Assembly (NCBI GenBank): GCA_016177385.1
Contig: JACOVJ010000071.1
Coordinates: 1-13,712 of the forward strand
Source of the DNA: Candidatus Niyogiibacteriota bacterium
Lineage (GTDB): Bacteria > Patescibacteriota > Minisyncoccia > HO2-45-28
DNA: 13,712 nucleotides
Direction of reading: 5' to 3'
Shown here piece after piece: positions 1 through 6,396 of this stretch. The notes under the pieces were generated by a model. It was not told the origin of the DNA and ran no database searches. It worked only from the letters and a program-made list of their open reading frames with translations. The translations under genes were made by a program, and so were the position numbers. Each line of letters begins with the position of its first letter. The stretch's first letter is position 1.

Positions 1-186
1 AACGGCCGGCGAGCGTTCGATCTCGATCCTAGAGACATACATTTTTGCGAGCCGCGCCCCAAGCCATTCTCTCAGCCTGATGTCCGCCTCGAGTAGCGCC
101 CGAAATTTGCGGCGGTCGAACCACCGCGATTTCCAATCGCGGATCTGGCCTAAACGGAACGAGTACGGATGAACGTGATGGGTCAT
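1..186 (-). CDS. rpsC: Ribosomal protein uS3, N-terminal 62 codons (runs off window)
   Basis: Small-subunit protein uS3, which binds the 16S rRNA head and lines the mRNA entry channel. Reading from the ATG at 186 down to base 1 gives 62 open codons beginning MTHHVHPYSFRLGQIRDWKS, matching the uS3 start pattern (HPxxFRLGxxRDWKSRWF). It continues into the first helix and the stretch ARLAKMYVSRIEIERSP. The 3' part, with the KH domain, lies outside the window. The start follows the rplV stop after four bases (TAA TTTT ATG). No SD sequence is visible, so translation probably depends on coupling to rplV. It is the last visible gene of the S10 operon. Confidence 0.95.
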   Translation of the reverse strand, partial: MTHHVHPYSFRLGQIRDWKSRWFDRRKFRALLEADIRLREWLGARLAKMYVSRIEIERSPAV

Positions 187-190
187 AAAA

Positions 191-553
191 TTACTCGGAG
201 GGGGAAACTTTTTCTTTCGCGGCGCGTTCCGAGAGCGCGATCGTCACATGGCTTGTTTTTTTGCGGATCGGGGCGGCCATTCCGCGCCACTTCGTGCGGA
301 ACCGTTTGAATGCCGCGCCCTGATCGACGGCGATCCTCGAAATGACCAGCGCATCCGCTTCGACGCCCGACGTATTCTTGGCGTTCGTGACCGCCGAATC
401 CAGAAGTTTGGCGAGGTCCTTGGATGATTTTTCCTTTGCGAATTTAAGGAGCGCCGCGGCCTCATGCACGGATTTATTCCGGATCAGGTCCACGATTCGG
501 CGGACCTTCCTCGGCGCGATATGTAAATTTCGGATCGTCGCTTTCATGATCAT
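191..553 (-). CDS. rplV: Ribosomal protein uL22
   Basis: Large-subunit protein uL22, whose beta-hairpin reaches into the peptide exit tunnel. The 120-residue product starts MIMKATIRNLHIAPRKVRRI, close to the usual L22 opening (A-x-x-R-x-x-x-x-SPRKVRxV). It then has the helical core (SSKDLAKLLDSAVTNAKNT) and the hairpin region FKRFRTKWRGMAAPIRKKTS near residues 82-101. Length is close to the family norm. The ATG at 553 overlaps the rpsS stop as ATGA (4-base overlap), indicating translational coupling. A second in-frame ATG at 547 would make a protein two residues shorter and cannot be excluded. Confidence 0.96.
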   Translation of the reverse strand: MIMKATIRNLHIAPRKVRRIVDLIRNKSVHEAAALLKFAKEKSSKDLAKLLDSAVTNAKNTSGVEADALVISRIAVDQGAAFKRFRTKWRGMAAPIRKKTSHVTIALSERAAKEKVSPSE

Positions 554-915
554 TTTTTAGCGGGTGCCGCAGGACCGCCGGCAGGTCCGCCAGCTGGCGG
601 AGCCGACGCTGAGGCGGCTTTGGCCGCTTCGGCCGCCTTCAATTCCAATTCTTTCTGCATCTTGCCGCCGTGACGCGTGAAGCGGCGTGTCGGCGAAAAT
701 TCGCCCAACCGATGCCCCACCATATCCTCCGTGACCATCACGGGGATAAAATCTTTCCCGTTGTGGACGCCGAACGTGAACCCTACCATCTCCGGCGCGA
801 TCGTGCTCGAACGCGCCCATGTTTTAACGACCGCCCGGGATCCGGCCTGGAGGCGTCCGACCTTCTTCAATAATTTGGGATCCACATACGGACCTTTTTT
901 TGCTGAACGGCTCAT
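550..915 (-). CDS. rpsS: Ribosomal protein uS19 with Ala/Pro/Gly-rich C-terminal extension
   Basis: Small-subunit head protein uS19, which binds 16S rRNA with uS13 near the A-site finger. Residues 1-91 hold the complete conserved protein: MSRSAKKGPYVDPKLLKKV, the middle part STIAPEMVGFTFGVHNGKDF and the C-terminal signature GHRLGEFSPTRRFTRHG. The usual length is about 92 residues. Here about 30 more follow (AAEAAKAASASAPPAGG, then GPAGGPAAPAKK), a low-complexity Ala/Gly/Pro tail. Its DNA contains a perfect 16-bp palindrome (586-601). The gene lies 4 bases after rplB and overlaps rplV by 4. The start has no SD. Confidence 0.96.
   Translation of the reverse strand: MSRSAKKGPYVDPKLLKKVGRLQAGSRAVVKTWARSSTIAPEMVGFTFGVHNGKDFIPVMVTEDMVGHRLGEFSPTRRFTRHGGKMQKELELKAAEAAKAASASAPPAGGPAGGPAAPAKK
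586..601. repeat. Perfect 16-bp palindrome within the rpsS tail
   Basis: TCCGCCAGCTGGCGGA is its own reverse complement. It encodes part of the PPAGG segment of the S19 extension, outside the conserved fold. Next to it, at 572-595, the minus strand carries two 12-base near-copies of GGCGGxCCTGCx in tandem, giving GGPAGGPA. The arrangement suggests a small repeat inserted in frame near the 3' end of the gene. Whether it recurs elsewhere in the genome cannot be seen here. Confidence 0.6.
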
Positions 916-919
916 ACAT

Positions 920-1747
920 TTAGTTTTTGGTGCGCCGCGATAAAATGAACGCGCGCGAATATTTCTTGGGCCGCCGGGTTTTGACGCCGCGCGTCCCTTT
1001 GCCCCATAGGTTCTTCGGCCGCCGCGTTCCGCGCATTGCCCGACCTTCGCCGCCGCCGTACGGATGATCCACGGGATTCATCGCCGAGCCGCGCACGGTC
1101 GGACGGATCCCGCGGTGGCGGGAACGGCCGGCTTTGCCGATCGTCACGAAGCCGTGCTCCTCGTTCGACACGGAACCGATGGATGCCCACGCTCGGGAAT
1201 CCATGGAACGGACCTCGCCGGACGGCATCTTGATCTGTGTCCGTCTGCCCTCCTGCGCGACCACCTCGGCCCGCGAACCCGCACCCCGGATCATCTTCGC
1301 CCCTGCGCCCGGTTGAATCTCGACATTATAGACAAGAGTTCCCGACGGAATCAAGCGGAGCGGCCGGCGATTGCCGGGGGTGAGCGGCGCCTTCTCGGAC
1401 GCCTCGATCGTATCTCCGGCGCGTACGCCCGAAGGCACCACATGGTAGCGATATTCGCCGTCCCGATAGAGTACCAAACCGATAAAACCGGTCCGGTTGG
1501 GATCGTATTCGATGCTCACGATCGTTGCCGGAACACCGATCTTATAACGAAAATCCACCTCCCGCCATAACCGCTTCTCCCCGCCGCCCTTGTGACGCGT
1601 CGTGATGCGGCCATGGTGATTGCGCCCGACGAACCGGTGCCGGCCGCGGGTCAAACTTTTTTTCGGCTCCGACGCCGAAATCACCGACCGGTAATCGACG
1701 GTTTGCATGTGGCGTCTCGATGGCGTGGTGGGTTTATAGTTTTTCAT
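920..1747 (-). CDS. rplB: Ribosomal protein uL2
   Basis: Large-subunit protein uL2, needed for subunit association and located near the peptidyl transferase centre. The 275-residue product has the normal full length. It has the N-terminal basic segment (SLTRGRHRFVGRNHHGRITT, residues 31-50), the RNA-binding OB/SH3 core, and the C-terminal signature SAMNPVDHPYGGGEGR at residues 221-236. That signature includes the conserved His228, equivalent to the histidine linked to peptidyl transferase function. The ATG at 1747 follows the rplW TGA with only two bases between them. No SD is seen. Nothing in the protein is unusual. Confidence 0.98.
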   Translation of the reverse strand: MKNYKPTTPSRRHMQTVDYRSVISASEPKKSLTRGRHRFVGRNHHGRITTRHKGGGEKRLWREVDFRYKIGVPATIVSIEYDPNRTGFIGLVLYRDGEYRYHVVPSGVRAGDTIEASEKAPLTPGNRRPLRLIPSGTLVYNVEIQPGAGAKMIRGAGSRAEVVAQEGRRTQIKMPSGEVRSMDSRAWASIGSVSNEEHGFVTIGKAGRSRHRGIRPTVRGSAMNPVDHPYGGGEGRAMRGTRRPKNLWGKGTRGVKTRRPKKYSRAFILSRRTKN

Positions 1748-1749
1748 GA

Positions 1750-2283
1750 TCAGACGTATTCGATCATATGACCTTTTTCGAGCGTAACGATCGCCTTGCG
1801 GAACGCCGGGCGATGTCCGGGGTGCCGCCAGTGTTTTACCGCGCGCGACGGAATGGAAACGGTGTTCACCCGCCGCACACGGACATGATATAACTCCTCG
1901 ATCGCCTTCCGGATCGCCGGACGCGTGGCAATGGGTGAGACGCGAAATACATACGTTCCGCCCTCCGCGGATCGCGCGGTTTTTTCCGTGATATGAGGAC
2001 GCTCTAAAAGGATACCGGCCGTCCGCGACGCGCCCGCAGGAGCAACCTCTCGGACCGGCGGAACCGGAGCCGCATCGCGGTCATCCTGCTTCGCCTCCGC
2101 CTCGGCTTGCCATCGGCGAGACGGGTCCACTGCGGGACGGGTCCGCCTCGGCTCGCCCGCTTCGCCGAATCGAGGCGAGCCATCGGCGAGACGGGTCAAT
2201 TTTTCGCGTGCGTGTCCGTCTAAACTTTCTCCTGAAAGTTTTTGGCGGGTTAATTTCTTTTTGAAAAAATCGAGAAGGGCCAT
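1750..2283 (-). CDS. rplW: Ribosomal protein uL23 with long N-terminal insertion
   Basis: Large-subunit protein uL23, at the exit tunnel mouth where trigger factor and SRP dock. The conserved fold is confined to residues about 88-177, from AGILLERPHITEKTARSAEG to AFRKAIVTLEKGHMIEYV. Families of this protein are usually about 95 residues; this one is 177. The extra N-terminal part begins MALLDFFKKKLTRQ, then has LADGSPRFGEAGEPRRTRPA and a charged, Pro-rich linker. Its DNA is full of direct and inverted repeats (2089-2241), so it is probably an in-frame repeat insertion. The ATG at 2283 was chosen because it lies 4 bases after the rplD stop; the frame is open further upstream, but only inside rplD. 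Confidence 0.95.
   Translation of the reverse strand: MALLDFFKKKLTRQKLSGESLDGHAREKLTRLADGSPRFGEAGEPRRTRPAVDPSRRWQAEAEAKQDDRDAAPVPPVREVAPAGASRTAGILLERPHITEKTARSAEGGTYVFRVSPIATRPAIRKAIEELYHVRVRRVNTVSIPSRAVKHWRHPGHRPAFRKAIVTLEKGHMIEYV
2089..2241. repeat. Cluster of direct and inverted repeats inside rplW
   Basis: GCCATCGGCGAGACGGGTC occurs twice, at 2109-2127 and 2179-2197, exactly 70 bp apart. TCCGCCTCGGCT occurs at 2096-2107 and 2142-2153. GACGGGTC occurs a third time near 2136. Inverted arms GGCTCGCC (2150-2157) and GGCGAGCC (2174-2181) can form a hairpin. A separate perfect stem AAACTTTC / GAAAGTTT (2222-2229 and 2234-2241) lies just beyond. Everything stays in frame with rplW and encodes its non-conserved N-terminal region. 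It looks like one or more short palindromic elements with a partial duplication. Confidence 0.7.
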
Positions 2284-2287
2284 ATGA

Positions 2288-2932
2288 TTATTTTTTCGCT
2301 CCGAATTTTTCAAAAGCCCTCTTCCCGATAAGGATGAACCGCGCACCCAAAACATCGAGTGCCGTTACGTTCCGCGCTTCGACGGTCCGGACGCCCGGGA
2401 TATTCCGGAATGCGCGCGCGGTTCCCGTGTCTTCGGCTCCCACAATGACGCCCGTATTCTTTTCGCGGATCGCCTCGAATCCCGGGATGCCGGAAAGAGC
2501 CCGGAGCGCGGTGGATGCCGCTTTTGTCCTGCCTTCCGGAAGCAAAACCGCATCCAGCACCAGCAACTCATTGTCTGCCTTCTTTTTGGCAAGCGCCATC
2601 CACAGCGCTTTTGTTCTCATTTTGCGGGGGAGTGTTTTCTCGAATTGCTTTTCTTTGGTCGGCCCGTGCGTAACGCCGCCGCCCTTCCAGATCGGCGAAC
2701 GGATCGAGCCGTGTCGCGCCCGGCCCGTGCCTTTTTGCCGCCATGGCTTTTTGCCGCCGCCGCGGACCTCGCCGCGGCCTTTCGCGTGTGCGACCGGCGT
2801 ACGGACATTCGCGCGCATCGCTTCCACGACCTGATGCATCAGGTCGGCGTTCCAAGCGGTGCCGAACACATTTTCGGGAAGTTCGAGTGTTCCCACTGTT
2901 TCTCCTTTCCAATTGTAAATATCGGCTTTCAT
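2288..2932 (-). CDS. rplD: Ribosomal protein uL4
   Basis: Large-subunit protein uL4, with a globular domain on the 50S surface and a loop reaching the exit tunnel. The 214-residue product starts MKADIYNWKGETVGTLELPE. The tunnel loop lies at residues about 50-90 and contains GRGEVRGGGKKPWRQKGTG and SPIWKGGGVTHGP. The length is normal. In E. coli uL4 also represses its own operon by acting on the S10 leader; no comparable leader could be recognised here. The ATG at 2932 was chosen over upstream in-frame codons because it gives the standard L4 N terminus and lies 4 bases after the rplC stop. No SD is visible. Confidence 0.97.
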   Translation of the reverse strand: MKADIYNWKGETVGTLELPENVFGTAWNADLMHQVVEAMRANVRTPVAHAKGRGEVRGGGKKPWRQKGTGRARHGSIRSPIWKGGGVTHGPTKEKQFEKTLPRKMRTKALWMALAKKKADNELLVLDAVLLPEGRTKAASTALRALSGIPGFEAIREKNTGVIVGAEDTGTARAFRNIPGVRTVEARNVTALDVLGARFILIGKRAFEKFGAKK

Positions 2933-2936
2933 ATTT

Positions 2937-3563
2937 TTAACGCGTCTGAATTTCGACAAGGGTGTCCCTGCGGCCCGGAATGGCACCCGAAACCGCGATC
3001 ATATTTTTTTCGGCATCCGCAAAAACAACCTCGAGATTCCGGGTGGTCACCCGCGCGCCGCCCATGCGGCCGGCCATGCGCATGCCTTTAGCCACCCGTC
3101 CGCCGGCTCTGCCGCCGCCGCCGATCGAACCTGCTTCGCGCTCCGAATGTTTTTGTCCGTGGGTCCGGGAACCGCCATGAAAACCATGGCGCTTCACAAC
3201 GCCCTGAAATCCTTTGCCTTTCGATACCGCACTGACACGGATGCGGTCCCCTTCTTTAAAAACAGACGCCGTAATGGAATCGCCGATTTTGAAACCCGAC
3301 GGGTCGGGCACCCTGAATTCGCGCACCCACCGGAATGACGCGCCCGGGAGCGCTTTCCACTGTCCGCGCACCGGCTTAGAAATATGCTTCGGATTCTTGG
3401 ATCCGAAGCCGATTTGAATCGCATTATAGCCGTCTTTTTCGATGGTTTTGATCTGCGTGATGACCGACGGCGAAACGTCCACGAGCGTTACCGGCCGGAC
3501 ATCGCCCGCCTTGGTGAAAAACTGCGTCATATTCACTTTTTTGCCTAAAATAAAGCTGGTCAT
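2937..3563 (-). CDS. rplC: Ribosomal protein uL3
   Basis: Large-subunit protein uL3, an early assembly protein whose extension approaches the peptidyl transferase centre. The 208-residue product begins MTSFILGKKVNMTQFFTKAG, the standard L3 N terminus. It carries the signature GKGFQGVVKRHGFHGG (residues 117-132) followed by SRTHGQKHSEREAGSIGG and KGMRMAGRMGGARVT. The ATG at 3563 gives the family start. An in-frame ATG at 3587 lies in the loop of the hairpin upstream and would add eight atypical residues, so it was not used. The 60-base gap to rpsJ is the largest in the operon and contains that hairpin. No SD is seen. Confidence 0.97.
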   Translation of the reverse strand: MTSFILGKKVNMTQFFTKAGDVRPVTLVDVSPSVITQIKTIEKDGYNAIQIGFGSKNPKHISKPVRGQWKALPGASFRWVREFRVPDPSGFKIGDSITASVFKEGDRIRVSAVSKGKGFQGVVKRHGFHGGSRTHGQKHSEREAGSIGGGGRAGGRVAKGMRMAGRMGGARVTTRNLEVVFADAEKNMIAVSGAIPGRRDTLVEIQTR

Positions 3564-3573
3564 GATTTCAATA

Positions 3574-3599
3574 GAAAACCCCGGCATCCCGGGGTTTTC
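3574..3599 (-). terminator. Strong hairpin between rpsJ and rplC (terminator or attenuator)
   Basis: A perfect 11-bp inverted repeat, GAAAACCCCGG / CCGGGGTTTTC, with a 4-base loop. Read on the operon strand, it has an A-run entering and a U-run leaving a GC core, then TATTGAAATC and the rplC ATG. This is the shape of an intrinsic terminator, although the U-run is short and forms part of the stem. In this position it would leave tuf-rpsJ as a separate, more abundant transcript or act as an attenuator. It could instead be an RNA processing or stability hairpin. Confidence 0.6.
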
Positions 3600-3623
3600 C
3601 GTGAATAAACCCGTCCTCTATAT

Positions 3624-4001
3624 CTACATCATCTTAACTTCAATGTCCACACCCGCCGGCAGATTCAGGTTCGTGAGCGCATCGATGATCTTTGCCGACG
3701 GATTCAGGATGTCAATGAGGCGTTTGTGGACCCGCATCTCGAATTGCTCCCGCGCGTTCTTATGAACGAAAGTGGAGCGGTTCACTGTGTACTTGCGGAC
3801 CTCGGTCGGCAGCGGCACAGGACCCGTAATTTCGGCGCCGTAGCGCAACGAGGTATCCACGATCTGGCGCACGGATGCGTCCAAAATTTTGTGATCATAT
3901 CCGCGCACGCGGATGCGCAATTGCTGGCGCTCCTCTTTCGCTTCTTTCACCTCTTTCGCCTTTTTGGCGCGGGACTCTTGAGCTTTAGCTTTAACAGCCA
4001 C
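3624..4001 (-). CDS. rpsJ: Ribosomal protein uS10 with Lys/Glu/Ala-rich N-terminal extension
   Basis: Small-subunit protein uS10, also known as the NusE transcription antitermination factor. The conserved protein starts near residue 27 with QLRIRVRGYDHKILDASVRQ. It includes ITGPVPLPTEVRKYTVNRS and ends with DALTNLNLPAGVDIEVKMM. The usual length is about 102 residues; here it is 125 because of a charged N-terminal stretch (AKAQESRAKKAKEVKEAKEE). The start chosen is GTG at 4001, 17 bases after the tuf stop, with no SD. An alternative GTG at codon 18 would give a protein of about 108 residues, so part of the extension may be untranslated. Confidence 0.94.
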   Translation of the reverse strand: MAVKAKAQESRAKKAKEVKEAKEERQQLRIRVRGYDHKILDASVRQIVDTSLRYGAEITGPVPLPTEVRKYTVNRSTFVHKNAREQFEMRVHKRLIDILNPSAKIIDALTNLNLPAGVDIEVKMM

Positions 4002-4018
4002 GGATTTTCAAAACGAAA

Positions 4019-5212
4019 TTATTTAGTGATTTTCGTAACAACGCCCGCGCCCACGGTCTTGCCGCCTTCACGGATCGCGAACCGCTGGCGCTCTTCCAAT
4101 GCGACCGGCGCGATCAATTTGATCGCCAGATTCACCGTATCACCCGGCATCACCATTTCGGTTCCCTGCGGAAGCACGGTCTCTCCCGTCACGTCGGTCG
4201 TACGAATATAGAATTGCGGCTTGTATCCGGCAAAGAACGGCGTATGGCGGCCGCCTTCCTCTTTGGTCAGGATGTAGACCTCTCCGGTGAATTCCGTGTG
4301 CGGCGTAATAGAGCCCGCCTTCGCAAGCACCTGCCCGCGCTCCACGTCCTCTTTTTTGAGCCCGCGCAGCAAAATGCCCGCGTTGTCGCCCGCGATCCCT
4401 TCGTCGAGCGATTTATTGAACATTTCAATACCGGTCACCGTACTTTTTTGCGTATCGCGGATGCCGACGATCGCGATCTCTTCCCCGACCTTCACTTTGC
4501 CTCTCTCAATGCGGCCCGTCACTACGGTCCCGCGCCCTTCGATCGAAAAAATGTCCTCGACCGGCATCAGGAACGGCTTTTCGGTGTCACGCACCGGCTC
4601 CGGAATATACTCGTCGAGCGCTTTCGTGAGTTCCAAAATTTTCTGCACCCATTCGTCATTCGCATCTTTTGCCTGCAGAGCTTTGAGGGCCGACCCGCGG
4701 ATGATCGGTGTCGTATCGCCCGGGTATTCGTATTTTTTCAAAAGTTCGCGGACCTCGGCCTCCACCAGGTCAACGAGATCTTTGTCGTCCACCGCGTCCA
4801 CCTTGTTCAAAAACACGACGATCGCGGGAACGCCGACTTGGCGCGCCAATAGAATATGCTCGCGCGTCTGCGGCATGGGGCCGTCGACAGCAGATACCAC
4901 CAAGACCGCGCCGTCCATTTGGGCCGCGCCCGTGATCATGTTCTTGATGTAATCCGCGTGTCCGGGCGCATCAATGTGTGCGTAGTGACGTTTTGCCGTT
5001 TCGTATTCGGAATGGTGAAGCGCGATCGTGATGCCGCGCGCGCGCTCTTCGGGCGCGTTATCGATATCTTCGACCTTCTCCATTTTCACGCGATTGCCCG
5101 CGAGCCCCAACGAATGAAGGATCGCCGCGGTCAGCGTCGTTTTACCGTGGTCCACGTGTCCGATCGTTCCGACGTTCACGTGAGGTTTGGTGCGCTCGAA
5201 TTTCTCTGCCAT
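4019..5212 (-). CDS. tuf: Elongation factor Tu
   Basis: EF-Tu, the GTPase that delivers aminoacyl-tRNA to the ribosome. At 397 residues it is full length with all three domains. G1 is GHVDHGKT (18-25), switch I includes RGITI (59-63), G3 is DAPGH (81-85) with the catalytic histidine present, and G4 is NKVD (136-139). The C terminus ends REGGKTVGAGVVTKITK as usual. Two differences from the E. coli form stand out: DAPGH replaces DCPGH, and ALHHSEYET follows GITI where NTSHVEYDT is usual. The gene is first in its transcript, behind a clear promoter, and precedes rpsJ by 17 bases. No SD is seen before the ATG. Confidence 0.98.
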   Translation of the reverse strand: MAEKFERTKPHVNVGTIGHVDHGKTTLTAAILHSLGLAGNRVKMEKVEDIDNAPEERARGITIALHHSEYETAKRHYAHIDAPGHADYIKNMITGAAQMDGAVLVVSAVDGPMPQTREHILLARQVGVPAIVVFLNKVDAVDDKDLVDLVEAEVRELLKKYEYPGDTTPIIRGSALKALQAKDANDEWVQKILELTKALDEYIPEPVRDTEKPFLMPVEDIFSIEGRGTVVTGRIERGKVKVGEEIAIVGIRDTQKSTVTGIEMFNKSLDEGIAGDNAGILLRGLKKEDVERGQVLAKAGSITPHTEFTGEVYILTKEEGGRHTPFFAGYKPQFYIRTTDVTGETVLPQGTEMVMPGDTVNLAIKLIAPVALEERQRFAIREGGKTVGAGVVTKITK

Positions 5213-5278
5213 AGACGTAAATGAATAAAAGTTTAGCGAATAAAAATAAGGTTACCCAAAGGCGAACCTACGGACTCC

Positions 5279-5307
5279 ATGATAAGATATTCCCCGCAAA
5301 GAGTCAA
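5279..5307 (-). promoter_or_regulatory. Sigma70-type promoter for tuf and the S10 operon
   Basis: On the minus strand, -35 TTGACT (5302-5307), a 17-base spacer, and -10 TATCAT (5279-5284). Five of six bases match consensus in each box, and the spacing is ideal. Transcription would start near 5272, leaving a leader of about 60 bases before the tuf ATG. This is the best promoter in the window, as expected for highly expressed translation genes. Confidence 0.8.
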
Positions 5308-5330
5308 GCAATTTCTCGGTGCGGCATAAA

Positions 5331-5354
5331 ACCCCTCAGGACTACCCTCGGGGT
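5331..5354. repeat. Imperfect hairpin upstream of the tuf promoter
   Basis: Arms ACCCC (5331-5335) and GGGGT (5350-5354) enclose an inner AGG / CCT pair with loop ACTAC. The flanking bases (TTCTCGGTGCGGCATAAAA before, GACAC after) resemble the degenerate short dispersed repeats common between genes in many bacteria. It lies between the divergent tuf and trpS genes and could be a repeat remnant rather than a functional site. Confidence 0.35.
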
Positions 5355-5363
5355 GACACTTTG

Positions 5364-5372
5364 TGCAAGAAT
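5364..5372 (+). promoter_or_regulatory. Possible extended -10 promoter of trpS
   Basis: TGC followed by AAGAAT fits an extended -10 element (TGn plus four of six consensus bases). No convincing -35 box is present. If used, transcription would start at about 5379, one base before the trpS ATG, giving an essentially leaderless mRNA. That would agree with the absence of an SD. This is a weak call. Confidence 0.3.
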
Positions 5373-5379
5373 ACGAAGT

Positions 5380-6366
5380 ATGAAAAAGGAAATCGTCCTG
5401 TCCGGCATGCGGCCCACAGGGACTCTCCACCTCGGCAACTATTTCGGGGCGCTCAAACGCTGGTCAGAGGTCCAAAGCGACCACGATTGCTATTGGATGG
5501 TGGCAGACCTGCACTCACTCACGACTCTCGAGTCCACCGCCGACATCGAAAAAACGACGCTTGAAATGACCACGCTTTGGCTCGCCGCGGGGCTCGACCC
5601 CGAGCGCTCGACGATCTTTCTCCAATCCGCCGTTCCCGAACACGGCGAATTGAACGCCATTTTTGCGACGCTCCTCCCGACCTCGATGCTTGAATTGAAC
5701 CCCACCTACAAAGAAATGACCGCCGAACACCCGAAGTCGGGCTCGTTCGGCATTTTGAATTATCCGGTTCTCCAAGCCGCCGACATTCTATTATATAAGG
5801 CGTCCCGCGTACCGGTCGGCCGCGACCAAGAACCGCACATCGAAATTACGCGGGAGATCGCGCGGCGATTCAACAACAAGTTCGGCGAATTTTTTGCCGA
5901 ACCCCACGCGCTTTTTTCAGAAACGCCTAAAATTTATTCTCTTACCGAACCGGAAAAGAAGATGTCAAAGTCGGGCCGCCCCGACTCTTATATCGGGCTC
6001 CTTGATGACGAAAAAATCGTTCGAGAAAAAATCAAGGGTGCGATCACGGATTCCGGCAGCGAGATCGTCTACGATCCCGAGCAAAAACCCGCGCTCGCGC
6101 ACTTGATCGACCTTCTGCATTTATCAAGCGGAAAACCGATCGAAAATGTTGTCTCGGAACACGGCGGCGCAGGATACGCGTCGTTCAAAACCGCGCTTGC
6201 CGAATCCGTTTCCGCTATGCTTATCCCGATTCAGGAGCGCTTCCGTTCCTACAAACCCGCGGATGTAAAAAATATTCTCGCGGATGGAACCGCAAAGGCC
6301 CGCGCCGTCGCCCAAAAAAATCTCGGAGATATTAAAGAAAAAATCGGACTTTTGAATCTCAAATAA
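5380..6366 (+). CDS. trpS: Tryptophanyl-tRNA synthetase
   Basis: Class I aminoacyl-tRNA synthetase that charges tRNA-Trp. The 328-residue product has the expected length. It begins MKKEIVLSGMRPTGTLHLGN, with the HIGH-type motif HLGN at residues 17-20. It continues with the Trp-binding region YPVLQAADILLYKASRVPVG, where the DQEPHIE stretch is typical of TrpRS. The KMSKS loop is at residues 194-198 (EKKMSKSGRP). The frame stays open upstream to 5221, but that part runs through the intergenic tuf promoter and does not resemble TrpRS, so the ATG at 5380 was chosen. No SD is seen. The gene converges with the 6397-6867 gene, with 30 bases between stop codons. Confidence 0.97.
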   Translation: MKKEIVLSGMRPTGTLHLGNYFGALKRWSEVQSDHDCYWMVADLHSLTTLESTADIEKTTLEMTTLWLAAGLDPERSTIFLQSAVPEHGELNAIFATLLPTSMLELNPTYKEMTAEHPKSGSFGILNYPVLQAADILLYKASRVPVGRDQEPHIEITREIARRFNNKFGEFFAEPHALFSETPKIYSLTEPEKKMSKSGRPDSYIGLLDDEKIVREKIKGAITDSGSEIVYDPEQKPALAHLIDLLHLSSGKPIENVVSEHGGAGYASFKTALAESVSAMLIPIQERFRSYKPADVKNILADGTAKARAVAQKNLGDIKEKIGLLNLK

Positions 6367-6368
6367 AA

Positions 6369-6390
6369 ATGTCCCGCCGAGGCGGAACAT
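6369..6390 (-). terminator. Intrinsic terminator of the 6397-6867 gene
   Basis: On the minus strand, ATGTTCCGCC and GGCGGGACAT form a 10-bp stem with one U-G wobble and a TC turn, followed directly by TTTTTATTT. The element starts six bases after the TAA. The U-run overlaps the end of trpS. In the plus direction no U-run follows, so it is mainly a minus-strand terminator. Confidence 0.8.
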
Positions 6391-6396
6391 GATTCG

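Noticed and set aside
1064..1570. 168-codon plus-strand open frame opposite rplB
   Set aside because: It is antisense to a certain ribosomal protein gene, has no SD or recognisable domain, and is explained by the GC-rich codon use of rplB.
2334..2834. 166-codon plus-strand open frame opposite rplD
   Set aside because: Shadow of the L4 codons; no start signal, no domain, and no independent promoter.
3624..3680. Possible internal promoter for rplC at the end of rpsJ (TTGAAG ... TATAGA)
   Set aside because: Spacing is only 15 bases, both boxes match four of six, and the hairpin downstream would still lie in the transcript; the support is too weak.
4214..4952. Two overlapping plus-strand open frames of over 200 codons opposite tuf
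   Set aside because: Both are antisense to the highly conserved tuf gene, overlap one another in different frames, and have no initiation signal or family resemblance.
5221..5379. N-terminal 53-codon extension of trpS
   Set aside because: The in-frame extension runs through the intergenic tuf promoter and hairpin repeat and does not resemble TrpRS, whose normal N terminus starts at the ATG at 5380.
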